64,000 bases of DNA from positions 12,991,498 to 13,055,497 of the forward strand of contig OU964921.1 in assembly GCA_918807975.1 (NCBI GenBank), written 5' to 3'. The stretch is from Aplidium turbinatum. Lineage: Eukaryota; Chordata; Ascidiacea; Aplousobranchia; Polyclinidae. A program made the translations under genes and the position numbers. This document shows positions 34,301-46,294 of the stretch, piece after piece. The notes below the pieces were generated by a model, which was not told the origin of the DNA, did not search any database, and was given only the letters and a program-made list of their open reading frames with translations. Each line of letters starts with the position of its first letter. The first letter of the stretch is position 1.

Positions 34301-37300
34301 ATGAAAGTTAGGAAAAGTTAAGAAATCTCGTTGTCGCAGCCTCAGTGGTTTTAGAGATACAACTGTTGATGCAAAAAAGTTGAATTGACAGCTCCCCCCC
34401 AACCTTCAAAGAGGTAATACGCAATACAAAGGGCATGCAAAGAATGAACAGCAATAAGAATAACACGCGACGATACATGAAATTGGTACCATAGGTACAC
34501 GCTAAAATGACGCTATATACAATGGTTGCGATAATAACCGACTGTTCTGGGCTCAGACTAAGGTCGGCCACCGCAGACAAAACCAGGCTCAAACCCTAAC
34601 TTAAGTGTTCTTTACTGGGGCGAGGCACGAAATATCCCTCAACAAGTAGTCTACTTTCACTTCCCCCGTACTCTCATCATAGTTGCAGACGGCAACTTTA
34701 GCTCTCCGAACCACAGGCTTCCCTTTCCTAATTTGTGGGACTACCTCATGCACCCTCCCAAGTTGATACTTCCCACGTTTACCAATGTCTTGGAGAGAAC
34801 CCACCACTACAAGTTGACCAGGCTCCAAATTGTCGGCCATTTTTAACCATGTTTTCCGGCCCTGAAGCCCTGGCAAGTAAAAATCGATCCATTTACTCCA
34901 AAACTGCTGAGAAAGTGACAAATTGAACCGATAATCCCTTCTTAGTTGGTCACGATCATGTGATTGCTCAACAGCACAGTATGGGTCTAAATATGGGGTC
35001 AACAGTGAGGCAGGGGTGATGACAGTAAAATCCCTAGGGTCGTCACTCAAAGGTACCAAAGGGCGTTCGTTCACGATCCGAACGGCACTGCATGTGTACG
35101 TAAGCAGTTCAATAAAATTGGGCTTGCGTATTGAAGCTTCCAAAATGTGAAAAAAGTATTTAATCACATCGGCCATGAAACCAAATCTACCAAGCCGAAA
35201 TCTAGCCAAGACATCTGCCAGAGAGTTTAACAAATCAGGACACGAAAGCATTACATCATTTACACAAGTTCCTCGGAATTCCGACTTGCCATCATAAACA
35301 ATGCGCTTTTTTAATTGTGACGTCACAAAATATGGTAAATACCACTCAAATCCTTTTACATTTCCTGCTTCACCAGCACGCTCAATATAACCATTAGATT
35401 TAAGATCTTTCATGGTGTCAGTAAGAAAATCACGAAGTTCAGGTTGTTTTAAAGCCTTTTTCCTTAAAGCAGCAGCTCTATCTGACGCCAACACAAAATT
35501 GTTAGGTAGATCAATATCTTCCTTCAACGGTACAGGTATCTCAAATCGACCATCTTTCAACTCAATATTCGGTTCAACAAGTTCTCTAGCCAAAATGTCA
35601 TTGCGAGACAATTCACAGGTTTCATTTTGCAATGTCAAACCCTGAATGACTTTGCTCAGGTCTGCTATTTCCATATCACGAGACTCAATTTTACGCTGAA
35701 AGCCAGATATGACATTCGACTCTGAAGACGTCTGCACTCTGCACATGTTAGCAACGCTTTCATTTAAGGGTGACTTACCACCACAAGCCAACCAACCGAG
35801 AGGAGTGAGTAAAGCATGCGGTTCACTACGATTTTCACCAACACGCTCTTCTTTAGCCCACATCAAATAAGCGTTGTCTTTGCCAATCAGTACATCTATA
35901 CAGTACTACAATCATTCAAATGAAACATATTCACGTCATGAAATTGACGAAAACCACTTAAATCCTGCTTATGTGGTAAAGTTTTAACATCGTCAGCCCA
36001 AGCTGGGTTAACCACCGAAGTTATATCACAATACAGTTCATCCGTCTCTAACGACTTGATGTTGAGTTTAACAAGGTCAGCACAAGTAGCTTTCTGACCA
36101 GCCAGGGTATCCATTTTAAACGACGCTTTATCATATGGTTTAACGCCAAGTTCGCACACCAAATCACTCGAAACAAACGTCAACTGCGAACCAGGATCAT
36201 GTTGACAATACACCAATTTCGATTTGCCAGTTATTGGATTCAAAACACGAGCAGCAGTAATGCGGTTAAAGGCTGCTTTAACATTTCCAATCGTAACGTT
36301 ACGCACTGGAACTCTGGCACGAGCATCATCTTTGCCAACCGAATCCAGAGAATCACGTGACGTCACATAAAAATCATGCAGAAGAAAATAGTGTTTCCTA
36401 TCGTTGTTAGGCCCACACTTACGACAGTTGTTTGCATGAACGCAATCCCTAACCATATGCTGGCGCAAACAATTCAAGCATTTGCCAGCTTTCACAATGG
36501 CATCTCTCCGATCTTTAGGTGTCAAGCGCAAAAATTCTTTACAATTAGACAAAAAATGATGTTCAACTTGACCACGTGACGAACAATAAATACATGCCGG
36601 TAGGTCTCTATGTCTGACATCACCACCGCGCGGTGCGCCAACAGCAGTCGAGTACTGCGAACTCCCTTACATCACATTATCACGGGTTTACCGACGTCTG
36701 CCTAACCGAACATGAAGGCAATTTTCCTTTGCCAAACTTTTTAAAATGCTGCGACTCACCAGAATCGCCCATTAGCATAATGCTAAAATCAGTCGACGTG
36801 TGCGTTTCCTCCCGTACTACAAAATCGAACAAACTCTGAAAAGTAGGCTCATCAGTGCTACCATACTGATCACCTAAAAAGTCAAGATAACGCTGCTTAG
36901 CGTCAAACGGGAGTCGCTTAGCCAAATCCAAAACAAAACGTCCTTCTAATTTATCACGCTGACCATAAGCTTGCGCGTAAAGCAGACACTGCGACAATTC
37001 ATCTTCAAACTCTTTCAAATCACTGGAAGAGATCGAAGTCAATTTGCTACCATAGCGATACTTTCTAATTTCCGGTTCGGCGAAAAGACCTCCACGAACT
37101 CCAAAACGTTGGGACAAGCGATCTAACGACATTTCTATCCTGTCTTCCTCTGACAAGCCAGGAGTGTCGGAAACCAAATTAGCAATCGTTTGAGCAGCTG
37201 TCCTAACACAAGCTGCTTGTAACAAAGTCAAACGAGTTCCTTTGAAAGGCGAAGCTGCCATCAAGGCCTTAACACGATTTTTAAAGAAGATAAATGTCAT

Positions 37301-38580
37301 ATTATTACCATCGTAACCAATCAAGGCCGCCTTATCAAAAAACGTCCTACTATTTTGGTATTCAAAAAAGCAATCCTGTTGTTGAGAACTCGATTTAGCG
37401 GGAGAAGACAAGCTATATCCCTTGTGGGGCTGAGGGGGCTCAGTCACATGCACAGCCCGATCACGATCCTCACACACGTTAAATTCAGTAGACGAGACAC
37501 GCCTCTCACAACCAACCCAAATTACGTGTAGCTGGGCGATCAAAAACTAGCGGCGCAGAAAACTGTAAAGGGGGCAAAACATTACTTCTGATAGCGGTCC
37601 CGTGACCTGTACGCTCTGAGGGAGGAGTTCAGCTATAATTTGCAGACCTTGGCTTTAAATCTTTCGGAAGATCCTTAGCCGCGGTCCCGTGACCTCCTGA
37701 AACAGCTTGAAAACATGTGGATTGTACTGGTCCACTTACGGATTGAACAGGCGTCTGAAAAAGGTTATGTAAATTTAACTGCGATTGATGTTCACTTCTG
37801 GAATGGCTAGAAGAGCCCTTCTTAGAACTACACCGGGAGCCCAACTCTGATCGATATTCAGCTAAAACTACCTCTTTACGTTGTTCAGCCCTCAACTGAG
37901 CGTCTTTGAGTGCGAACTCAGCAGCTCTGGCTTCGGCCTCAGCTCTCGCGGCGGCCTCAGCAGCTCTCGCTTCGGCCTCAGCTCGTATGGTCTCAGCTCT
38001 CGCGGTGGCCTCAGCAGCTTTTGCTTCGGCCTCGGCTTGTATCTGGAGCTCCTCTCGTCTTAGCTGTAGGTTAATTTGTGCAACTATCCGTGACGAGCTT
38101 TTAGACATCCTAGTGCTTACATTTGAGGCGCTATCCTCAGGATGTATGTCAGCATCCAACATATCAGAGTACTCACTTTCTTTTTGTTCAAAGTTAGTTT
38201 TTAACAAGTTAAATTCGGGATCTACCCTATCACGAAGTTCTACCAAAATTGCAGAGTTAAAAATTTTACTCAACAGAGCATGGAAATGCCGTAATTCCTC
38301 TTCTAAAGTAGATAAGTTAGATCGAAAAATAACAGTTCCCGCTTATCACTCAAAGAACCTAGGGCTACAGAAAGTTTCCCAATTTGAGTCAAAATATCCC
38401 TTTTAAGATGCCGGGCCTCTCGAACTGACTTAGCCTCATCGTTACTGGGTCCCTCCCCAGAATGGCCTGCCCGACTGCAAAGAACATCATCAGGCTTAAA
38501 CTCAGTCGAGTCGACGGCGGTTGAGTCCTTGTCGCCACCGAATGTACACATATTAAATGTTGGGGCTAAATTTAACAATT
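34300..38580 (-). mobile_element. Fossil BEL/Pao LTR retrotransposon, broken
   Basis: Minus-strand order, from the right: a Gag start with an alanine- and glutamate-rich coiled coil (38273-37629), the main Gag region of the BEL type (37543-36680), a zinc-knuckle region and the retropepsin-type protease (36552-35896), the beginning of the reverse transcriptase, and the domain that follows integrase in BEL/Pao polyproteins (35866-34601). Not all polymerase parts can be recognised. The element is broken in several places. Long terminal repeats are not evident by eye; the last 300 bases on the left are open but unrecognised. Age is probably moderate: coding parts are still easy to read. The + strand frame at 37906-38406 is the antisense of the coiled coil. 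Confidence 0.8.
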
Positions 38581-39017
38581 AAAAAATTAAGTTACACAAA
38601 CACACAAAATTATTACAGTAGTTATAAAAAACTTAACTGCAAAGACCGTAAAAATACAAAAAGAATTTAATGCACAATACTGTAGTTGTAAGGGTATATA
38701 TATGAAGTCCTAAAGTTCTGGAGACTTCCAATCTAGGCTATTGAAAGTTCCACAAAACTTACTTGGATTCGTCCACTTGAATCTTCAAGCACAGATCGAT
38801 AGTCTTTAATCTTCGATCTTGCCAATAAATGTCAATGTAGTTTTTCTTCAGAACCAACAAAGAAACGTCTTTAATTTTCTTTTGTGCTTCCGGAACTGAC
38901 AACAACACGTCTTTATTTTTCTTTGTGCTTTTGTAGCCTACCAACCAACAAAATCGTCTTTATTATTTTTCTTCTGTAGAGTACCAACCAGAAACAAACC
39001 GTCTTTTTTTTATGGTG
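38581..39017. other. AT-rich flank with imperfect tandem units
   Basis: At 38840-39010 a unit of about 45-60 bases containing accaac and cgtctttatttttctt recurs four times imperfectly. It could be leader sequence of the BEL/Pao element or a local repeat; I see no second copy left of 34300 that would make it an LTR. Confidence 0.35.
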
Positions 39018-39604
39018 ACAACGGTAAACCATAATCTCTTCGTGGGAAAATTGTAACATAAAGTTCCCGGATCCGTTCGTCTATATGCAATAACCGAAAC
39101 AAACACTCTTCTGAAACGTCTATTCAAAAATTGTATTTCTGTAAAAATAGCCTCAAAGCTGTCGAATATGGAGTGCAACGCGATACACCACTAAAAACTT
39201 GTCACTACAATACAAATTACTTAGATAAAGACGGAAATTTCGTCCAGCTGGCAAGCACTAACCAAAACAGTTAAATATGCGACCAACTCTTCAAGCAACA
39301 ATTTTACAAATGACGAATTGATTGCGATATTTCAACTGCACGTAATCAGCTTCTGTGACGTAATAGTCCATATGCATTGTGAAGCAATTCTCAACAGGTG
39401 TTAAATTTGGCTTACACCATATTTCGTAATTCAAGATTTAACGATGATGTAATGTTTCAACAGGTGTAATGTTTTACAAGTCTTACGAAGTATGTTGCAA
39501 TCTTGGCTCATTTTTTAGGAATTTCCATGACGTAAGATGCCAGCTAGGTTAAGTAGACCATAACGGTTTTATGTGACGTTTGATTTGGTGAAATTGTCCG
39601 TAAC
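39018..39604. repeat. Three-copy dispersed repeat, copy C (full form)
   Basis: Matches copy B almost base for base over the first 440 bp and shares with copy A a further block (ctcattttttagg, ttccatgacgtaaga, aagtagac, ttttatgtgacgttt) before the common end ttgtccgtaac. Non-coding. The beginning acaacggtaaacc and the inverse of the end, gttacggacaa, share only acgg, so terminal inverted repeats are weak. Confidence 0.75.
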
Positions 39605-40818
39605 ACACGCAGGGTTTCCAAATATAATTTACACGTATAAGAGTCAGCAATTCTGTGAACAGAGAACATAAAACACATTTTGCCTTTTGGGCAGAAGATA
39701 TTTGAGAAACTTTTTGTGAAAACTTTCATTGGGAATGCTGCAGCACCACAGCACACACGAGCGAGCCACCCCTGGACGACAGATAAATTGGCTGCACAGG
39801 CTTCAACAATATGTTAACACAGTAACACACTTATTCTGAGTCAACTAAAAAACAGCAGCACCGTTATTAGCTCGAATTGACTATCAGTCGCTAACTATAG
39901 TTGTTGTAAACGCTAAACTGATCTTTACATGCACTGGACTGGACAAAACAAAACTCAATGAACAAACTTAACAAAGAGACGTAGTAAACTCAAATGCGAT
40001 TATGACGCAACCATCACACCTCAAGGTAAGACAGCAAGGGTTGCCACAGGAATTCGAATTTAGCTGGTGACACATAGAAAAGGAGGAGGACAAATACGAC
40101 GTAACTGTCACCAAAAGTTTGCAAAATCTGGAAAATTCGGCAAAACGTGACAAATCAGGTCGTATCTGTAGGTAGCCATGATATCGACTAATTCTTCTGC
40201 AATAGTCTGCTCTTTTGCTGTATTTAAATTAGCCTATGAACTCTTTAATTCCATATTTTACAACTATGAAATCATCCCGTATGTAGCCTACATCGATTAG
40301 GAAAAATTTCAGATTGTGTAATCACTCAGTAAGAAAGTTTCAAAAAAAATAAAAGCCTAATGTAGGCCTAACTAATACTATTTCAACATTGTTGGACTAA
40401 CAATCAGAAGAGCATAGTATTCTGTACGATTTTGCAAAACTGTTGCGCTTTTGACGCAACGCACTTTCGTGTCTAGTAGACTAGTAGGTAGCCTAGTCAA
40501 GCCTGAGAGTGTTCATCAGCCGTTTCATGGGTGTCATTGTTTTTTCTTGCAAGCGTGACCTTGAGAAACTAGCCACAGACCATTTTATTGACTGGTCTAC
40601 TATTTTTCATCTACCAATGAAGAAAAGTGTCGGCTCGTTTTGATGACGAAATCAAAACTAGCTGTTTTCAAATACTTTCTCTGATGCAAGTCCCAAAGGC
40701 TTACTCAAAAAAGACACTGTAGGGCTGTAGGCCTATAAGCTTTTGATCTCCCATCTATTTTTACCTCGTGTGTTTGCTGAATTTATGAAATCAACGTTTC
40801 GCTATTTCTACATTGCAG
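39605..40818. other. End of GT54 intron 2, nothing recognised
   Basis: Non-coding. Several TAGCCTA/TAGGCCTA words at 40230-40735. Sequence directly before 40818 gives the acceptor of exon C. Confidence 0.4.
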
Positions 40819-40968
40819 AATACCAAGCGATTGGAAAACTCTGATTGGTTCTTCATTTCTTACTGCGGTTGGTGTTCTATTGGAAAGCTGTTCAGAAAAG
40901 AAAGTATTCCCTCATTTGCTGGTTTTGTTCATACTTTTTGGAATAAAAAGCCAATCGATTGGTTACAG
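40819..40968 (+). CDS. MGAT4: GT54 (MGAT4-like) glycosyltransferase, exon C
   Basis: Exon of 50 codons, acceptor tacattgcag, donor gtagga, phase 0 at both ends, no stops. It encodes SDWFFISYCGWCSIGKLF and FWNKKPIDWLQ. MGAT4 proteins have here W..LEFS.LGFIGKMF and F...KPIDWLL, so spacing and key residues agree. It lies about 24 kb downstream of exon B, the intron holding hAT, piggyBac and BEL/Pao remains, and about 16 kb upstream of exon D. The conserved KPIDWL block followed in frame by a cysteine-containing exon is the order found in the family. Confidence 0.86.
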
Positions 40969-41221
40969 GTAGGACACTGCATATCCAACAGCTACTGTAA
41001 TGGCAATTTTATGATGAAGGCCAAGCTAACCTATTAAAATTAATGATAGGGGAAGGTGGGGCAAGATGGGACGTGGGGCAGGACGGGACACCGTGGATAT
41101 TTTTAAAAGTATTAGCTTTAGCGTCTTCTAGGTTACAGGATACCATGATTCTCGATGACTTGCAAAAAAAGAGATGTGCAGAGAAAAAACGTGGTCATGG
41201 CAACAGGATAACTGATTAGAG

Positions 41222-41247
41222 CAGGGGTTCCCAAACTGGAGTACATG
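41222..41247 (+). mobile_element. Terminus of a hAT, continued at 44178
   Basis: caggggttcccaaactgg is a hAT end. The sequence continues beyond the LTR element as catgtaccctcaggggtaca (44178 on), which joined to gagtacatg gives the usual mirrored tacatgtacc stretch of such termini. A hAT C-terminal remnant at 45985-46167 may be the other part of this element; its right terminus is missing. Confidence 0.6.
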
Positions 41248-44177
41248 TGTAACAGAAGTGGTTAAGCTAACATTCTGAATACATAAATCAAGCACTGCAG
41301 TCGTTCTTCAAGAGTGTTTCTTTATTGATTACCAAGCATTTGTGCCGATGTTCCCAGATAGCCAAGACAAACGCACCGATGCCAAGTTGTGTCAATTTGA
41401 AAAAGGAAGGGAGCGAATCTTGCCATGCTAGTCTCTTTTATACGCGAAAGTGTTCATCCGCCTGAGTGCTGCCAGGCCCAATGCTAATGAATTAATAAAA
41501 CTTGAAACAGTTGAATTATGAGAAAGCTAGACTGCCGAATATTGGCTAGTGACGAATATAAGACAGCAGTCGATACATACGTTGGCCCCAGTCAGAACGA
41601 CATTGAAACGTAGGAGAGGTGTCGTGAATGACGAAAACAAATTAAGTTATGATTTAGGGTTAGAAACTAAAATTGAATACTGGGGCGCAACTGTAAAATC
41701 AGCCATGAGAGAAAAATATTTACAAGCGTTTTTAGAGAAAAAATAAGCATATATACAAACAGGTAAGCGTCCATGGCTGTCCATGTCCTGCCTTCGAAGA
41801 GATAGGACCTGACACCCATGGAAGCAAACCAGAAAGGTGAAAAAATGTATGTAGTCTAACGGTGCGCGCGCGGTTGTGCGAGACAAGGATGTTCTAGAGT
41901 CATACTGTTAGTTCGAGTATATTGATGAAGGAGGACAAGACAGCAGTTGATGTGGAAGTTCGATGATATATGATGAGCACGACAGCAGGTGATAAGCAGT
42001 TCAGTTAGTAGTCCATTGATGGATGACGAGCACGACAGCTGTTGAGTTGTGAGTCCGTTGATATGGACGAATATGACAGGAAAGGGGCCAGCTTGTATAG
42101 TTGCAAGCTGTGTGACATGCAGCCATTGCATGTCAAAAGTGGCGCAAATAGCGGCACTGGTTTGGTTGACGTCGCAGTGTGCTTCTAACGTGGAGAAGGC
42201 TTGAAATGTCGCGGTGTGCTTCTGACGCAGAGAAGGCTTGAATGATGAATGATGCAGCAATTGCACGTTGAAGGTGTGTCGCAGGAAGTAGCGGCAGATA
42301 TGGGGTTGACCATATTGGTTGCGTCGGCGGCTGTGAATAGCCGTATTGAAATCATCTCCGTGGAGGCATCTCGTGTTGAGGTATGTAATGAGGGACTGTT
42401 CAACTCAGTGCAAGTCGTGGAGAACATGGGGTGCTGTGGTGCCATGTTGAAGTGGTCTCATCAATGAGCTTGTCGTGACATCATCGTGGTGCTGTATTGA
42501 AGTCCCTTGAAGTCTCGCATCAAGTCTCGCAGCAACCGTGTTGATGGGCGCCTCTGAAACAAAATTGATACAGAGTAGCGTCCGCTAGAGAGTAACATAT
42601 AAGCAGTATAAGGACACATAACAAAAAAATGGCGATACATGCGGCATACAAATTGTTAAAGTTGCAAGGCATGACGTGGTCATGGCGACAGATGCCGGCT
42701 GATGATAGGTAGGAAACTAGGCATGAAACTATGAGAGTGGTAGTACATGGGTACTGAGTAGGCTCAGCACTCATTAAAAAAAAAGCGACAAGCACGAGCA
42801 AAAAAAAATTGTTGCAATGACGTAGCATGACATGGTCATGGCGGAAAATGCCGGCTGAGATAGGATACATTAAAAAACTAGCGATAAGTGAGCATACGTA
42901 GCATGACGTGGTCATGGCGGCAAATGCCGGCTGATGAAAGGTCACTTTTTAAAAAAATAGCGACAAATATGAGTACAAAAAGTTGTTGCAATGTCACGTG
43001 ACTGTAGTTAAACGAGTGACTGTAGAATGGAAGAATGGATGCAGTTTTGACGTTTTGTCCAGGACGGTAAGCTACAGAATGAATTCAGTCATTAGGCATA
43101 TAGTTGAGTTTGTTGTGGCATAGTAAGCACAGAAAGTACATGACGTTGTCATGGCGTAAGCTTAGGTAGGCCTACTTAGGCAAAATAGAGCACAAAACAG
43201 CAACACTAGTTGAGACAAGATGACGTTAAGTATAAGGTGGCAGTAGGCTTAAGTAAAAGAGTGTACAAAGTGACGTGAGCACAGAGAGTACATGACCTTG
43301 TCATGGCGTAAGCTTAGATAGGCCTGCTTAGGCAAAATAAAATAAAAACAGCAACACGAGTTGCGGTAAGATGACGTTAAGTATAACACAAGGTGGCAGT
43401 AGGCTGAGGCCTAAGTAAAAAAATGTACAAGGTGACGTGAGCGCAGAGAGACATCATGACGTGTTATAAACGTTGCAGTTGTTAGGAAATCGATGCATAA
43501 TGGGGAGATTGATAATGAGTAAGGCCGGCAATTACCTATAGGCTACAGTAGGTATTGGTTAATTACAATAAGTTAAAAAAATTTAGCATGCGGTGGTTTG
43601 TATGGCAACAAGAAGGGTGAGGTACATCGAGAATAGAAGTTGTAAATGGTTGAAAATGATTGATATATGTTGCAGTAGGCTGCTAGATGATTACAAATAT
43701 TTAAAACAATTTTGCATGCCGTTTTTTTTTTGTATAGCAACCAGAACAAAAAGTTAAGAAACATTTGCAAACACGTGCTACATTACCGGGTTGATGTCTT
43801 TGTTGAAGGCGTGAGTTCAGAAAAGTTACTCGGAGGCACCATTGTAACAGAAGTTGTTAAGCTGACATTCTGAATACATAAATCAAGCACTACAGTCGTT
43901 CTTCAAGAGTGTTTCTTTATTGATTACCAAGCATTTGTGCCGATGTTCCCAGATAGCCAAGACAAACGCACCGATGCCAAGTTGTGTCAATTTGAAAAAG
44001 GAAGGAAAAGGAGCGAATCTTGCCATGCTAGTCTCGTTTATACGCGAAAGTGTTCATTCGCCTGAGTGCTGCCAGGCCCAATGCTAATGAATTAATAAAA
44101 CTTGAAACAGTTGAATTATGAGAAAGCTGGACTGCCGAATATTGGCTAGTGACAAATATAAGACAGCAGTCGGTGCA
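41248..44177. mobile_element. Short non-coding LTR retrotransposon, long terminal repeats visible
   Basis: Direct repeats of about 330 bp at 41248-41577 and 43843-44177, each beginning tgtaacag and ending in ca, about 3% different by a count by eye. A 4-bp target duplication catg flanks the whole (41244-41247 and 44178-44181). The 2.3-kb interior has no Gag or Pol that I recognise, so this is a non-autonomous (TRIM/LARD-like) element; family unknown. The interior holds repeats: a ~75-bp unit with gtggtcatggcg and aatgccggctga three times in 42660-42940, and a ~150-bp unit with ttgtcatggcgtaagctta twice in 43135-43420. Age: fairly young by LTR divergence. Confidence 0.8.
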
Positions 44178-44280
44178 CATGTACCCTCAGGGGTACATTT
44201 CGACTTTTCAAGGGGTACATTAGATAAAGTATAAGGATATTCTTTCCATAACTTCTAATCTGCCTTAAAATATTTTTTAT

Positions 44281-45835
44281 CACCTGATGATGATGATGGC
44301 GTATGAGCGATTTTTCCAGGCTAGATTGGAGGGCAGGAAATCTTCAGCCACTCAGCAGTCTCGTCGTCCAGGACCCTCAGACCATGCGTACCGTGTGGAG
44401 GCCGGTGGGTTAGGCAGTGGTGGATGACATGGTCTGCGGTCTGTTCCGTGGCACCACACTCGCATTCTGATGAAGGAGCCAGGCCTCACTTGTGCATGTC
44501 CGAACGAAAGCGGCCGACGCCAGTTCGGAGGCGGTTAAGCCTGACCCACGCAAGCCTTGCGAGGGACATCCCTGGTGGACGGGGATCAGCGTCGGGTATG
44601 AAGTCCCGGAGCGTGGAGGTGTGATTTTGCTACTCCGTGTTCCACATGTGGTTCGTCCAGTGTGCCGCACTTAAACCAAGTTCTTCTGCGTTCTTAAGTA
44701 GTTGTTGTGTGGCAGGCACAAAGGGGCGTCTTGATTTCAGCCACTGCTTTATAGGTGGTGGTCACTTGAATGTTGCATGGAAGAGATGGTCGGGGTCCAG
44801 AGCGCGGCGAGCGAGAGAAATCGTGGCTCCTTTACGGGGTAGCTCAGCGGGTTGGATGCCTGCAAGTTCTTCTGCGTTCTTAAGTAGTTGTTGTGTGGCA
44901 GGCACAAAGGGGCGTCTTGATTTCAGCCGCTGCTTTATAGGTGGTGGTCACTTGAATGTTGCATGGAAGAGATGGTCGGGGTCCAGAGCGCGGCGAGCGA
45001 GAGAAATCGTGGCTCCTTTACGGGGTAGCTCAGCGGGTTGGATGCCTGCTAGGATGGGTAGGCAGTCCGTTGGAGTGGGACGCAGGCATCCAGTCACAGT
45101 AGGCAGTGCGTCGTTGATGGCGGTATCAATCTGGTGGGTGTGAGAACTACGACACCAGACCGGCGCGCAGTACTCAGCGGTGGAATGAACAAGGGCTAGG
45201 GTAGCTGTACGAAGAGTTTTAGCACCAGTTCCCCAGCCGGAACCCGCCAATCGCCTCAAAAGTGTGACCATTCATAGAATTTGAGCATACGCTGACGACA
45301 GTAGGGCAGGCGTTCCCCATCAAAGTTGATGTTTATCTCACGCTGTGCTTCCCGGTTGTTACGGTGGAAGGCCGCCGACACTGTCTTTGATTTGCTAAGC
45401 TGTAGCTTCCATTTCTGAAGGTATGCTGATAGTGTTTGCATGTCTTGGCTGAGGTTCCTCTCCACTGACTGCCAGTTTCCTGCTAAGTGTAGGAGTGCCA
45501 GGTCGTCTGCGTAAGCATATTTTCTGGAGATGGTGGGGGGCAAGTCGTAGGTGATGTTGAACAGTAGAGGAGCCAAGACTGAGCCCTGTGGGACGCCGTT
45601 TTTAAGTCGGCGTAGTCTGCTTCGACGACCGCTACCGGTTGTGAGGGTAAAACTGCGGTTTTGCACAAGTTCCATCATCATACGGACCATGTGTCTGTCA
45701 GTGAGCAAACGGAGTAACTTGCAGGTAAGGCCGCTATACCATACGGTATCATCGGCAGCCGTGAGATCAACAAACACGGCGCCAGCCTTCTTCTTAGCCG
45801 AGAAGCTGTCCTCAATGTCTTGGGTCATAAGTGTA
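44281..45835 (-). mobile_element. Jockey-like LINE, 5' truncated, with an in-frame 186-bp tandem duplication
   Basis: Minus strand 45828-45256 is reverse transcriptase: DDTVWYSGLTCKLLRLL, LKNGVPQGSVLAPLLFN, KYAYADDLALLHLAG. The YADD centre is intact. After a loss of about 30 residues near 45270 the frame resumes at 45271 (VTLLRRLAGSGWG) and continues YCAPVWCRSSHTHQID and TGCLRPTPTDCLP. The C-terminal zinc-type region is at about 44540-44400 (CECGATEQTADHVIHHC in frame). The 3' end has a catcatcatcat tail at about 44285. Segment 44678-44863 is duplicated at 44864-45049 with one mismatch, adding exactly 62 codons. 5' truncated at about 45835 by arrival within hAT sequence. Confidence 0.8.
44678..45049. 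repeat. Tandem duplication, 2 x 186 bp
   Basis: Copies 44678-44863 and 44864-45049 start aagttcttctgcgttcttaa and end ggttggatgcctgc. Only one base differs by eye (cagccactgc / cagccgctgc), so the duplication is recent relative to the LINE. 186 is divisible by 3, so the frame is kept. Confidence 0.9.
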
Positions 45836-45984
45836 ATAATTTGAAGACCTGAGAATAAGAACTCCTTAGTAAGTCACATTTTCACCCCAGTAGAAGCTTT
45901 AACTACAACTACAGTAACTACCAAGTTCACATGACTTATTTTGTCCAATCACAGCACACAAGACAAAACAGCTGATTGATTGCT

Positions 45985-46170
45985 ATGAGAACCGTAATTA
46001 CAAAGGTTTACAAAGAGTCGTCAAGATTTTCAGTGCTGCTTGGAATCAAATCAAAAAACAGATCACAGCTCAAAACATCTGAACATGATCTTCGTTGTGC
46101 TGTTGCTAATGTTTCACCTCGTATTAATGAGCTTGTTGCTAAAAAGCAGGCTCACCCATCACATTAGCTA
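45985..46170 (+). mobile_element. hAT C-terminal remnant (ZBED5-like)
   Basis: KSKNRSQLKTSEHDLRCAV, then INELVAKKQAHPSH and a stop: the C-terminus of ZBED5/SCAND3-type hAT transposases, with the same HPSH ending as the element at 667-1925. The preceding transposase is absent. Probably part of the hAT whose terminus is at 41222. Confidence 0.65.
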
Positions 46171-46294
46171 GGATTTCTAGGCTTATTCAGCCGATATATT
46201 GTTTGTTTGATTGATTGATTGTAGTGTTTGTTTAACCTTGGATTACATTGTATTTGTTATGAATAACTTTGTGTGCTTTTGATTGGTAGTAATA

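Noticed and set aside
37906-38406. 166-residue open frame rich in alanine and serine on the + strand
   Set aside because: It is the antisense of the alanine/glutamate coiled coil of the BEL/Pao Gag region.
42660-43420. A CRISPR-like or satellite array
   Set aside because: The repeats are few, imperfect and unequal in spacing and lie inside an LTR element of an animal genome.
44637-45143. 168-residue + strand protein with an internal repeat
   Set aside because: It is the antisense of the Jockey-like LINE, and its repeat is the 186-bp duplication.
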